Origin: Umbilicaria muhlenbergii
Taxonomy: Eukaryota; Ascomycota; Lecanoromycetes; Umbilicariales; Umbilicariaceae
Direction: 5' to 3'
NCBI GenBank assembly: GCA_000611775.1
Contig: KK106981.1
Location: forward strand, 4,156,927 to 4,220,926
Length of the DNA: 64,000 bases
Shown here: positions 1 to 9,596 of the stretch, in pieces
Numbering within the stretch: the stretch's first letter is position 1
How the letters are laid out: each line of letters starts with the position of its first letter
Made by a program: the position numbers and the translations under genes
The notes under the pieces: model-generated
What the model saw: only the letters and a program-made list of their open reading frames with translations
Told to the model about the DNA's origin: nothing
The model's database searches: none

Positions 1-575
1 GTATCCCTCATGGTATGGAGTCTTGGTGAACAGCCTTACTGCGATTCCTGATTTGCGGAGACATTGAATAGGCAACTCCTGTGTTAAGCAAGGGATAATG
101 CTAGAACAACCAGATAAGCTCAGCAGGAACCGAGCACCATTGCGATGGTTCCAGAAAGCCCTTCGCTCGCGCCAAGAGCAATCTCAGGCGCGAGAATGAA
201 TGCGGCTGCCACAGCAACAAATTGCGAGACGGCGAAAAGCTAGCCGGACGCAGCAATGAGGAATGAGAACCAGTGCTGAAGAAGGTAAAGCCGAGGACAA
301 GAGATCGACGATGCAACAGACGTGGGATACCACCCGAGAACGGCGCAGTGTAAGTCTTCAAGACATCGTCCATCGTAAGGTGACCTGACAGCAGTGTGGC
401 GTTTAGGTAATAGATCGCGCTAGGCAGGCGCGGGGGTGCGTGGGGAGCACAAGCAAGTGAGAGCGTCGATGCTCGATGCTCTATGCCAATTGATACTTTA
501 CGTCTGGTGACGTGGGGCCTTAAGGGTTGTGTCTGAGTATTCGTGCAAGGGGGAAAACTCCTTGGTAGCGCTAAC
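1..575. other. Left-edge intergenic stretch, no gene recognised
   Basis: I see no protein-like reading frame with recognisable motifs here. The stretch lies downstream of MRD1, which ends at 576, and probably holds its 3' untranslated region on the minus strand. A neighbouring gene may lie beyond the left edge. Confidence 0.5.
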
Positions 576-3396
576 TCAATGTGGGCCATCATCACCACCT
601 TCGCCACCCTCGTTCGCTCGAACATTAAACTTTCTTCGGCCCGTGCCGGTCAGCTTCTGCAACGCGACCTTATCTGCCTGCCTCCCCGTTTTCTGTTGCA
701 TCTTCTCAAGCTCCTCTTCCGGGTCGATCGCATCGTCCGCAGCGAAGTCGAGGACCAATCTTCTCCCTAAAAAGTGAGTATCTCGAAGAGCATCCATGGC
801 ATTTTCGGCTTCTCTTGCGGTTACGAAGTCTGCAAAAGCGAATCCACGAGTGGAACTGCCAAACTTCTTTGGCAGGCGAACGGATCGCAATTGCCCATAA
901 GCGCCAAACAGCGACCGCACATCTTTTTTCGAAGCTTCGAAGGGCAGGTTCTTGACGATAATCTTTGTTTTCCTGCCAGCGATCTTCTTAGCCCGGTCCT
1001 CCTTCCTCCGTTCTTCTGCTGCATCCAAGGCTTTGTGGGAAGTTTTGATAAGAAGTTCGTAGCCGTCCAATTTATAGCCGTCCATTGCAGCAAGCGCAGC
1101 TCGGGCTTGCTCTTTCGAACGGAACTCGAGAAATCCGAATCCCATACTGAGCACCTCTCCAGGCTTCTTTGGATCAGGCTTCGTCTTGACTCTAGCGGAC
1201 AAAAACCCCTCCAAAGGCTGAAAAGCCTCGCGCAATCCATCATTTGTAGTAGAGAAGTTGAGATTGCGAACGAATAAAGTTGAAGTATCGATGCCTTGTT
1301 GACTGCTGTCCTCTTGCAGCAAATCCGAAGCCGACGTTTTCTTCTCTAGCGGTTTGGAGACGTTGCTCGTGATGTCAGCTGGCTGGACAATGTTCACACT
1401 GAAAAGGTCTCTCGGTGCTTTCTCTAGGAACAAGACCGAGTCCTTGAATTTTCTATATGCAAGAGTGCCGAATGCAGATCGCGCTTGATTTGCTTGCTCG
1501 AATTCTATTATGGCGATAGTACCAGAAGGAGGCATCAGTAGCTTGGTCACATTTCCATGTGCTTCAAACATTTTCCTGAGCTCTTTTGAATCAGTCCCAT
1601 ATGGAAAGTTCTTAACCAGTATTGTAGTGTCACCTCTTTGGCCCTTCTTGAAGGCGTCCAGATTGACTCCATTCGATGCAAAATACGCTTTCGTCTCCTG
1701 AATGATATGCGTCTCCGCATGTGCTTGCTTTACTGCAGCGTCTGATGACGACGGGTCCAAGAGCTCCGATTTCGAAATGCCAAGCCTATCCGATATCGAC
1801 GACGTAACTGCATCAGTATTCATATACATAGAGTTCCAATTAAATGTCAATGATGCAGCCTCTGCTTTCCTCTTAATCTGCTTTTGCTTCTTGATTGGCA
1901 TTTTCGAGATGGCAAACTCATCCAAAGCGTTGTCTTTCTTGGCCGTAGCTGGGAGAATATGCATTAGACGTCCTTGAAAGGGCTTCCTGTCCAGCTCTCC
2001 AAGAGCGGCAGGTGCCAATTGGGCGTCAGAATATTGAACGTAAGCAAAGCCTTTGCTGGTTCCGGTTCGAGCATCGACCGGTAGATGGACCTATTGAGCC
2101 ATTAGAATTAAGGTCGTTCAATGATTCCATGCGCATGCGTCGATAATAAACGATCTTCAGAAACAAGAGGCATCTACTAAAATACTCTACCTGGTAACAT
2201 CACATGCATTGCATAAGCTGTCCCTATCAGGATGTTCATCACAAGATCACAACTCAGCGACTGTTCACAACGATCATAAGGAAGTGAAACGCCTACCTCC
2301 TCAAGCTCCCCGTAAGACGCGAAATACGCTCGCAATTCGTCTTCTGCAACCGAATAAGGAAGATTGCGAATGAATAAACGCCCAGTGACACTGCTGTCTC
2401 CTGGCGCTTCTAGAGTTGGAACAGGCGTGCCTGCAGGAGCTTCGTCCGCAAGCTCCTCATCCGTCTGAACGCTGGCATCCGATGTTGTTGGACTCTGTTC
2501 CTTCTGCATAGACACAACACTGTCACCAGTCTTCTGCCAACTGCTTTCGCTTGAAGTAGGTGGTAACACCCCACTGTCGTCGTCATCGACTAATCCCAAC
2601 AGCCTGCTGGTACGGGAGCGGAGCCAGTCAGCGTCTGAAGTAGCAGTGTCGACTTGCTGTGGCAGTACCGAAGCCCCCACGGCAACAATTTGTGGCTTTG
2701 AGGATGTTTGTTCGGGTACAGCTTTGGGTTCTGAGGGAGCTGAGACCGCTTCAGCTTCTTTTGATCCGGCCATCTTTTTTTTCTTTGGCACAGGCTCGTA
2801 TTCTTGGTCGCTCTGACCCTCCTCGCCTGACGGGATGATGCTTGGAGGAATGGATACTCCGCCGACTTTATCCTTGATAGCATCTTCATTGGCCCATGTC
2901 TTCGATTTGGATGGTGGCTGCATAACCTCTAGAAACTCCTGCAATTGTGGATCCGTCTCCGATGCAGCTGATTCTTGAGCGTCATGCTTACGCTTGAAAG
3001 GTCGCTCGGTCGCTGGTGCATCGTCCGCAATTTTTAGAACACGTACGCCGTTGCTGCCAGTCAGTCTGGTATCTTTAGCCTTCGGAGCCTCTTGGTCTTC
3101 CACCTAAGGATCCAGGACATCAGCCATGCACATCATGAAGGAAGTGTTCAAACAAGACGCCTTCATACCGAACGAGCGAGCTCGACGCCTATCCTTGACA
3201 TCCGAATGAAGCTCTTATTATAGTATTTGACCGCCTTTGCCGCATCATCGTGAGTCTTGTATCCTACGTAGCCAATGCGCCGGTGAGGTATGAACCTGGC
3301 ATCTGTGATTGCCGACTGCTTCGAGAAGTGCTTCTTGAAGTCTTCTGCAGTCAGATTCGGGGGCAGACCCCGCACGAATATTCTGGATGACTCCAT
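576..3396 (-). CDS. MRD1: Multiple RNA-binding domain protein MRD1 (rRNA processing)
   Basis: Mrd1 is a nucleolar protein with several RRMs that binds pre-rRNA and is needed for early cleavages giving 18S rRNA; this role is known from yeast. Three exons fit in phase: 3169-3396, 2297-3103 and 576-2090, giving about 849 aa. RRM1 is at the N-terminus (RNP2 IFVRGLP, RNP1-like IGYVGY, residues 5-75). A charged linker of about 230 residues follows. Further RRMs begin at RLFIRNLPYS, TILVKNFPYGT, TLFVRNLNFST and KIIVKNLPFEAS; the last has RNP1 GFAFADF. The order and the spacer after RRM1 match the Mrd1/RBM19 family. The second intron (2091-2296, 206 nt) is long for this window. The ATG at 3396 directly opens RRM1. 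It is divergent from DYN2 with 316 bp between the start codons. Confidence 0.95.
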
Positions 3397-3712
3397 CAGA
3401 ATCTCTCACGGCCACAGTTGGTACATTTTCTAGGTCAAGAAACGCAGTGGTGTCTGCTTGTGTTGTTGGTGGAAGAGATCTTCTGAGGTTGAGAATATAT
3501 TTCACGCGAATCACAAGCGAGAACCGCGAACGACCCCATCGAGCCCATCCATGACTGAGGGGCCTCTTGGCCTCGTGGGGGTTTAGAACGTTCCTGAGCT
3601 GTACCACGAACCGCATCAATATTTTAATCAATTACCGCCAACCTCACTGGTTTCTAATCCCGAACGCAGAGCCACAAACTTTGCTGGTGTGAACACCCAT
3701 CACTAGGCGACA
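3397..3712. promoter_or_regulatory. Shared 316-bp divergent promoter, MRD1 / DYN2
   Basis: The two start codons face away from each other with 316 bp between them, so both promoters and 5' leaders must lie here, unless one gene has an upstream noncoding exon. I see no convincing TATA box. The assignment rests on gene geometry only. Confidence 0.5.
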
Positions 3713-4345
3713 ATGGCCACCGAGAACAGAATGCCGAATGAGAAGAAAGACAAGCTCGATGGTAAGCCCCCTTCTCGGTTCCGGATCCATAGCTAACACC
3801 AACACAGCACAGATCAAATCTGCAGATATGGTACGAGATAACATATACTGTGTAAGAGAAAGCGAAGGCTCACCCGTGGTGTAGAGCGAGGACATGCAGC
3901 AGGAAGCCGTGGAAGTTGGTAAGCTCCGACTAGCTTGAGTGCTCTTTGCGCGTATACATCTAACTAATCCTCTCTATAGCAACGGAGGCCATGACGAGAT
4001 TTACAGTTGAGAAGGTTCGCAATGCAAAGCCTGTGGCAGAAGTTGCGACAAGCCACTAAATTGCGTTGTAGGACATCGCACAATATATCAAGAAAGAGGT
4101 AGAATAAGCTGCTGGACTCCGGGAGTGCGATTTGAGCTGATCGATTATACTAGTTCGATTCTCGAAAAGGAGCTACATGGCACTGCATAGTTGGGAGGAA
4201 TTTTGGGAGCTTCGTGACTCACGGTAGGTCCTACTCAGAGCAGAGGGTGTAAATATCGCCACTATGCTAAGTTGTGGCAGAGACGAAGCACTTCATTTAC
4301 TTTTATCTTGGCCACTGTGCGATATTGTTATTCAAGACACAATGA
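3713..4345 (+). CDS. DYN2: Dynein light chain, LC8 type
   Basis: LC8 is the small dimeric light chain of cytoplasmic dynein and a hub that binds short motifs in many partners. Seven exons fit in phase: 3713-3761, 3808-3830, 3885-3918, 3980-4014, 4072-4098, 4154-4223 and 4281-4345. They total 303 nt and encode 100 aa. Diagnostic LC8 blocks are [47 protein letters not shown] and [16 protein letters not shown]. The N-terminus carries about ten extra residues compared with animal LC8, as is common in fungi. Introns are 46-61 nt and four exons are under 36 nt, so simple ORF calling misses the gene altogether. Confidence 0.95.
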
Positions 4346-4797
4346 TCTTCTATCAACGAGACTTGAATGCAGTTTATGACCAATCATATGTACCTTGCAG
4401 CGTACTGATCGCCTTGCATACTGGCTTTGATGCGAACCTTACCCCAGTTAACACTGTGGTCTAATTGCTGGCCCCCAGCGCGTCAACTATACACTAATAC
4501 GAGCCTTTCAGGTGTTCTCTAAGGCCTCAGTGGCTTGAACATTATCCGGGCAGAGTGCCCTAGATGACTCTACCGCTATTTGCTTCGCAGGTACAAAAAT
4601 GTGGTGCTCAGCTCTAGCACTCAAACCCTACCAAAAGAAGACTTATGACAATTCAAAACGCCTTTACCAACCATGCTAGTATCTCCCAAAGCCCCGGATT
4701 ACATGCAACTGTCTACCCAAAATTGTGACCCAGCGATTACGATCCGACCCGTCGAAGTATACATATATATCACAGCCATGTCACCAGAGACATGTTA
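4346..4797. other. Intergenic between convergent DYN2 and His-rich gene
   Basis: The 452 bp between two convergent genes presumably hold both 3' ends. No reading frame or repeat of note is seen. Confidence 0.5.
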
Positions 4798-5544
4798 TCA
4801 CCGACGCCTCCGGCTAGACGATCTATGACTGCTCGACCTCCGTCTCCATCGCCGCACCGGTGGACGGAGATCGTCGAAACTGTCATCATCCTCGATCGGT
4901 AAGACCCTTCTGGTCCGTCTTCGTCGACTTATATAGCTTTCCTCGTCAGATGAGGAGGAAGAATCTCTGTGTCTGTCATGATGTCCATGTTGTCCATGAG
5001 ATGGCGACCGTGCTGGGCCACCGCCACGGTAACGAGCCTGCATATTTTGAGGCATTGGCGCTCGCTCGACAAGTCGATGCTGCCCGTTGTGATGGCCGTC
5101 CTCCTCTTCGATGAATTCAGCATTGGGGTTCATGACTTGGATCATAGGGTGATTCTCAGGGTGTTGGTGTTGGTGTTGGTGTTGGTGCGGGGTGGGATGG
5201 TGTTGAATTTGAGCATGCTGTGGATAACCCATCTGCGGCTGATGATACTGATGCTGTGGAGGCCCTTGCGGCCATTGTACTGGATGCTGTCCGTAAGGTC
5301 CCTGTTGGAAGGGTGGATACTGCGGCAATGAGGGGTGATGTTCATGCGAGCCATGCGAACCCTGTTCCGATCGGCGACCTCCACGAGAGGACCTCACAAG
5401 GTACCATTCATCGGAGCTTCTTTGGCGCTCACTGACGAATTTGAGTCTTTTATTGCGGGGCTCACCAGGGTATCGAGGTCGACGCTCCTCGACTTGCATG
5501 ACCAGGCCGCTACTGCTTGGAGGGGAGAACGTTGGCCAACACAT
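4798..5544 (-). CDS. Hypothetical His/Gln-rich protein with Ser and Arg/Ser tail
   Basis: The family is not recognised. The frame stays open upstream to 5727, but without an ATG at its beginning; the first good ATG (start MCWPTF) is at 5544, giving about 248 aa, and an upstream exon is possible. The order is: a short basic N-terminal block (ERRPRYPGEPRNKRLKF), a Gln/Pro/His-rich centre with an HQ repeat encoded by a 6-bp tandem repeat near 5163-5188, a Ser/Asp-rich patch (DSSSSSDEESY) and a C-terminus of Arg and Ser (RRWRRRSSSHRSSSRRRR). The Arg/Ser end resembles RS domains of splicing-associated proteins, but no RRM is present, so a nuclear role is only a guess. The protein is probably largely disordered. 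Confidence 0.6.
   Translation of the reverse strand: MCWPTFSPPSSSGLVMQVEERRPRYPGEPRNKRLKFVSERQRSSDEWYLVRSSRGGRRSEQGSHGSHEHHPSLPQYPPFQQGPYGQHPVQWPQGPPQHQYHQPQMGYPQHAQIQHHPTPHQHQHQHQHPENHPMIQVMNPNAEFIEEEDGHHNGQHRLVERAPMPQNMQARYRGGGPARSPSHGQHGHHDRHRDSSSSSDEESYISRRRRTRRVLPIEDDDSFDDLRPPVRRWRRRSSSHRSSSRRRR
5163..5188. repeat. Hexanucleotide repeat (TGGTGT)n coding for His-Gln
   Basis: About four copies of TGGTGT are read on the minus strand as alternating CAC and CAA codons (HQHQHQ) inside the His-rich protein. It is a likely length-variable microsatellite. Confidence 0.8.
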
Positions 5545-6417
5545 GATGGTGAAGTTCGGCGATACGGTTCTGCAATACAGCAGTCCGTGGGCGAATTGAA
5601 CCGCAGTGGCTACGTCTCGTGGTGATTGATAGCTCCACCAGGTCTTTGTGAGTGCAATGTGGGATGAGATGGCAGGAGGGACAGGCAAATTAACTAGGAA
5701 GAGCGGGCCTTTTGAGTTGTAAGGCAACCGTTCGAGCCTTACTTCGCCTTGTAGAACGCTGTGGTTTTACATGGTAGCCTTGCCATGGAGGCATTCTTCA
5801 GCTGGTATCTCAAACGATACCCCTTCCATCCGAGGGTTTTGCGTGGTGCCAGTTAGGCAACGATCCTTCTTGAGTTGGCATCGCCCGCAGTTTGGGACTT
5901 GGAACCTACGTCGTTGCTGTGATTACCAATGATAGATTGCCTTCATTACGGCGGAGAATGAGAATCAGCCTGGGCGATTTCTCCGTCGTACAGAGGAAAG
6001 AAGAATCAATGTGTTTTGGTAGGCGCCGAACCAACTGGGGCGGAGCATGTTCGCAGCCGTTCGCAGCCGTTCGCAGCCCCAACTAACCAGTCTTAGCACA
6101 AGGCTGATCCATAAGGATAGGCAGCACTGCCCACATGACGAAACGCTGCAATTAACTCGAGTCAAAGGCCTATTTGTGTGTGAAGGATGATACAACTTGG
6201 CCTGAGTGGGGCGTCAATGTGGCTCTAGCTAGCTGCGACTCTGCGAGTCGACACGAAGTTAAGTATCGGAGTAGTCGTGCATCCCGAAATCGCCTAGCCG
6301 CTTGGTATTCTTAGCGCTCAGGGGACTTCGAGGGACTTCTCACTCTAACTGACGTGCCTCCTACCCTCTAGGGAAGAGGCTGACCTTTCTGGTAAGATCA
6401 ACAGCTGCTCCAGAACC
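5545..6417. other. Intergenic, promoters of two divergent genes
   Basis: The 873 bp lie between the His-rich gene (minus) and the antiporter (plus), so promoters of both are expected. It contains the 10-bp tandem repeat at 6049-6078. No conserved reading frame is seen. Confidence 0.5.
6049..6078. repeat. Three perfect tandem copies of GTTCGCAGCC
   Basis: Three head-to-tail copies of the 10-mer are at 6049-6058, 6059-6068 and 6069-6078, about 340 bp upstream of the antiporter ATG. It may be a minisatellite or a cluster of protein-binding sites. Confidence 0.85.
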
Positions 6418-7967
6418 ATGTCCTCTCTTCCCTACGTCTCCCCGCCCCTCCCCACCATTCTCTCTCTGACTTCCTTCTTTATTCTTTTGAACGTATTCCG
6501 CTACACCTTAGATTCTCTCCTCTACTGTGGCCTCCTGGGTGAAATCTTCATTGGCATACTATATGGGCTTCCATTGGGCGGCACTGCCTGGCTTAGCCTA
6601 CCTTTTCAGGAGGCTGTACAAAGCCTGGGCTACCTCGGCCTTATCGCGCTGGTCTTTGAGGGGGGTCTGAACATCTCAGCATCGGATCTGAGGAAGACTG
6701 TGATGCATTCAATCAGTGTGGCGACGATCGGCTTGACAATACCTATAGCGCTGTCGTTTCTGTTACTCCTGTTCCCGTTTGAAGGTTTCTATCCAAGTCC
6801 TTTGGCCGCATTTTCAGCCGGTGCGGCTCTGTGTTCCACGAGTTTGGGTACGACCTTTGCAGTCTTGACTGCGGCGGGCCTGCAGAGGACGAGGGTGGGG
6901 GTTGTGCTTGTGGGGGCCGCCATGATGGATGATGTTGTGGGTTTGGTAATGGTGAAGATTGTTACTACCCTAGGCAGTGGGGATTTCACTGCTTGACCTA
7001 TTGCAAGGCCCATTGTGGCGTCTTTCGGAATGCTCCTTGTTACATTGGTGATCACACCTTGGATACTTCAGCCGCTCCTTCATACCGCGAGTACTTGGCT
7101 TGTTCTACGTGATGCGTCTGGGGAGAAGGGAAGATTTGCGAGAGGTCTAGATCGATTCAAAACAGCATTTTGCAATATACCGCACGTTGGCTTCGTGCTT
7201 GCTACTCTAGTTTTGATTGCACTTGTTACCATTGCTGCCTTCATAGACGCGTCTGTCCTTTTCACAGCATTTATTGCTGGAGGACTCGTGAAAACGCTTT
7301 GGCAAGCTCCGCTTTCTGCCGGCGCAACGACTGTGTCTACAGATCCCGCAGCGGATATGTATAGAACTTATTGTTTTCCCATCGTAACTTACGTGTTGGC
7401 TCCTTTTTTCTTTGTAAGGCTCTACAAGTCTTATATCGACGCTTCAGTACTGATTTTGTGTAGGCATCCATCGGCTTCGCAATACCCATTCGCGACATGT
7501 TCCAGGGCTCTATCGTATGGAAAGGCATCGTGTACTCCCTGCTTATGGTAGTGGCAAAAGCCGCTGTAGGCTCGGCAGTTTATGCGGAATATATCGCCCT
7601 TAAGTATTGGAGACGGCACCCAAGCCCTGCTCCACAGCAGGAGGAGGTCTTCCAAGGGGCGCCTCACGTTCCAGCTATCATCATCTCTATGGCAATGGTT
7701 GCGCGCGGAGAAATCGGTTTCCTTATCGCATCTTTGTCCTTCAATTCGGGGACCTTTGCCCTCCAAGAGGCGGGCTCTACCGTGTCTAGGTCAGCCTCAA
7801 AGGATCAGGAGGTGTTCCTCGTCATCATCTGGGCCATAGTTGTGTGTACTATTATAGGACCCGTGGGGGTCGGGATAGCAGCTCGCAAACTTCGAAGCCT
7901 GGAGTCAAAACAACTGGACAGTTCACCAGAGAACCGTCGGCGGCGTATATTAGGGCGATGGGCTTGA
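6418..7967 (+). pseudogene. CPA2-type Na+/H+ antiporter with an in-frame TGA
   Basis: This is a proton-coupled monovalent cation exchanger of the CPA2 family (NapA/KefB-like), a membrane protein of about 499 codons with roughly a dozen hydrophobic segments. The family signature is the Asp-Asp pair in AAMMDDVVGLVM near residue 180, which in this family carries ions. Two exons, 6418-7413 and 7464-7967, join in phase across a 50-nt intron (FFF/ASIGFAIP). Codon 193 is TGA at 6994-6996, and homologous sequence (PIARPIVASFGM) continues in the same frame directly after it. I found no plausible intron that removes the stop. The gene is therefore either a recent pseudogene, a readthrough gene, or carries a sequence error. 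The family often has Trp near here, so TGG to TGA is the simplest reading (inference). Confidence 0.8.
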
Positions 7968-8369
7968 CCAAACCTGCGAAAAACGGGAATTAATCAGAGA
8001 CGTATTTAATTTCATATAAGTGGGCAGTGATAAACCTCCTACTTTATCTACGAGGCGGAAACAGCACTGCGATGAGGAATAACGCTTAAGCGTTGAAGCA
8101 TGAGACGGTTTCGTCACAAGTTTCAGAGTCTTTGCTCGGACCTGCCGCGAGATTCACACTTGGAGAGTGTTAGTTGTTTAAGTCAATTAACATCAAAAGC
8201 GCCATGGGGGTCTCTGAAAAGCAAGGAACACCCGTGCATATGCGGACCATCTTTTTGACCGTTTCATACCAAGATCAACTCATCACCTCTTTTATATCAG
8301 TTGCGGCTGGCGGTCTGTTCCCTCCCAACGTGGCATATCCATTGAGCCCACTGTCTCCGTTCCAAGCCG
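7968..8369. other. Intergenic between convergent genes
   Basis: The 402 bp separate the antiporter and the unknown minus-strand gene. Nothing recognisable is seen. Confidence 0.45.
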
Positions 8370-9050
8370 TCAATAGAAATCCGACTCAAAATCCTCAGAG
8401 GAAGATGACGGCTCCGTCGTCACATCCTCATCAGGCGCTCGCCCATCCTTCCCAGGCTCGTTCGCAGGCCACCGATCCAGACTAGCCCTCTGCTTCTTCG
8501 AGCAACAGAACCGCTCCTCGTACCCAGCACGGATAACCTTTCGAATGGCATACTTGAATATCGCCTTGTGTGACGCAACGAAGTATACCGCATTATACAC
8601 CTTCTGGCTATTAATCCCCTCCGACTCAGCCGTGAGTATCAGGAACAGAAGTCTGAACGCACAGTCTCTCGCGTGTGACTTGCTACTCCTCACCTGCCGT
8701 GCATACTTGTATTCCAACTCATATTGCGGCTTGCCGGATCTGAGTCCCGAAAAGATGATATCGATTGACTGGCCTTTGAGGACGTCCGCGCCAAGGAAGT
8801 CGAGAGTGCCGCAGAGAGTGTGGTACTGTTCCAAATCCGTGCCTAGTTTTCGGAAGCATTGGCGGAAGCCGTTTTCGATACCGCAGTACGCCACGTCGAA
8901 AAGGGGAATATCAGGATGTGTGAGTTTGGCGGTGTCTTGGCCGGAGCGATTCTGGAAACTAAGGTATGACTGGATGTAGGGGACCTTTGTGACATCGATG
9001 CTATATGATTTGGTCCCCAGCTTGATGGTGCTCTTTTCGTCCGAAGACAT
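8370..9050 (-). CDS. Hypothetical 226-aa fungal protein
   Basis: This is a single-exon frame starting MSSDEKSTIKLGTKSY. I do not recognise the family. The composition looks like a folded protein up to about residue 185 (for example PDIPLFDVAYCGIENGF and LCGTLDFLGADVL), followed by a basic stretch with Cys-Cys (EERFCCSKKQ) and an acidic, Ser-rich tail (SSSSEDFESDFY). There is no signal peptide or membrane segment. Its size and layout, with an N-terminal strand-rich domain, resemble the many uncharacterised BTB-like fungal proteins, but I see no decisive motif. Confidence that it is a gene is good; its function is unknown. Confidence 0.7.
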   Translation of the reverse strand: MSSDEKSTIKLGTKSYSIDVTKVPYIQSYLSFQNRSGQDTAKLTHPDIPLFDVAYCGIENGFRQCFRKLGTDLEQYHTLCGTLDFLGADVLKGQSIDIIFSGLRSGKPQYELEYKYARQVRSSKSHARDCAFRLLFLILTAESEGINSQKVYNAVYFVASHKAIFKYAIRKVIRAGYEERFCCSKKQRASLDRWPANEPGKDGRAPDEDVTTEPSSSSEDFESDFY

Positions 9051-9596
9051 TGATTGGATTGGCCCAGTGAAGGATTCTAGTCTAAGGTTCGTTCAATTTG
9101 TAGGGGGAAACATGGGTGCTGCCAATTCAAGTGCTTATGATGGTGACAAGGAGTCGAGAAACTCTAGAGTCAGCTCGGGAAGGCTTCCACAAGAAGCGAT
9201 CTGGGTCGCACAGCAGCATGCGGGGTATCAACCATATGGCATCAGATCGACAAATGGACGCATGAATGAAATAGGCTCGTTGCAGCTTGTGGCGCTGCCG
9301 CTTCGGAAGTAGGTAAGATACTGCGAGTCAACGCCAAAGTCTGTCTTATGCGGCCTTCCGTCGGGTCTGCAACCGCGATCCGAGACACGATCAGCGGCTC
9401 CAAGTTCTCGGAATGAAAATGATTGGGTAATGGACAAGTCGTAGGGTTCAGTCAGTTCACAAACGAGAAGCTGCAGGCCAAAATGACAATCAGCAAGGAG
9501 ATGTGCATGAGAGCACGATCTATGTCTTCCGAACGTGTTACACCTACCACCCAACCGAAGGATCCGTACAGTACACCCAAACGCCCAACGCTATGC
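9051..9596. other. Intergenic upstream of the 226-aa gene
   Basis: The 546 bp hold the promoter of the minus-strand gene ending at 8370 and the 3' region of HRD3. No supported coding sequence is seen. Confidence 0.45.
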
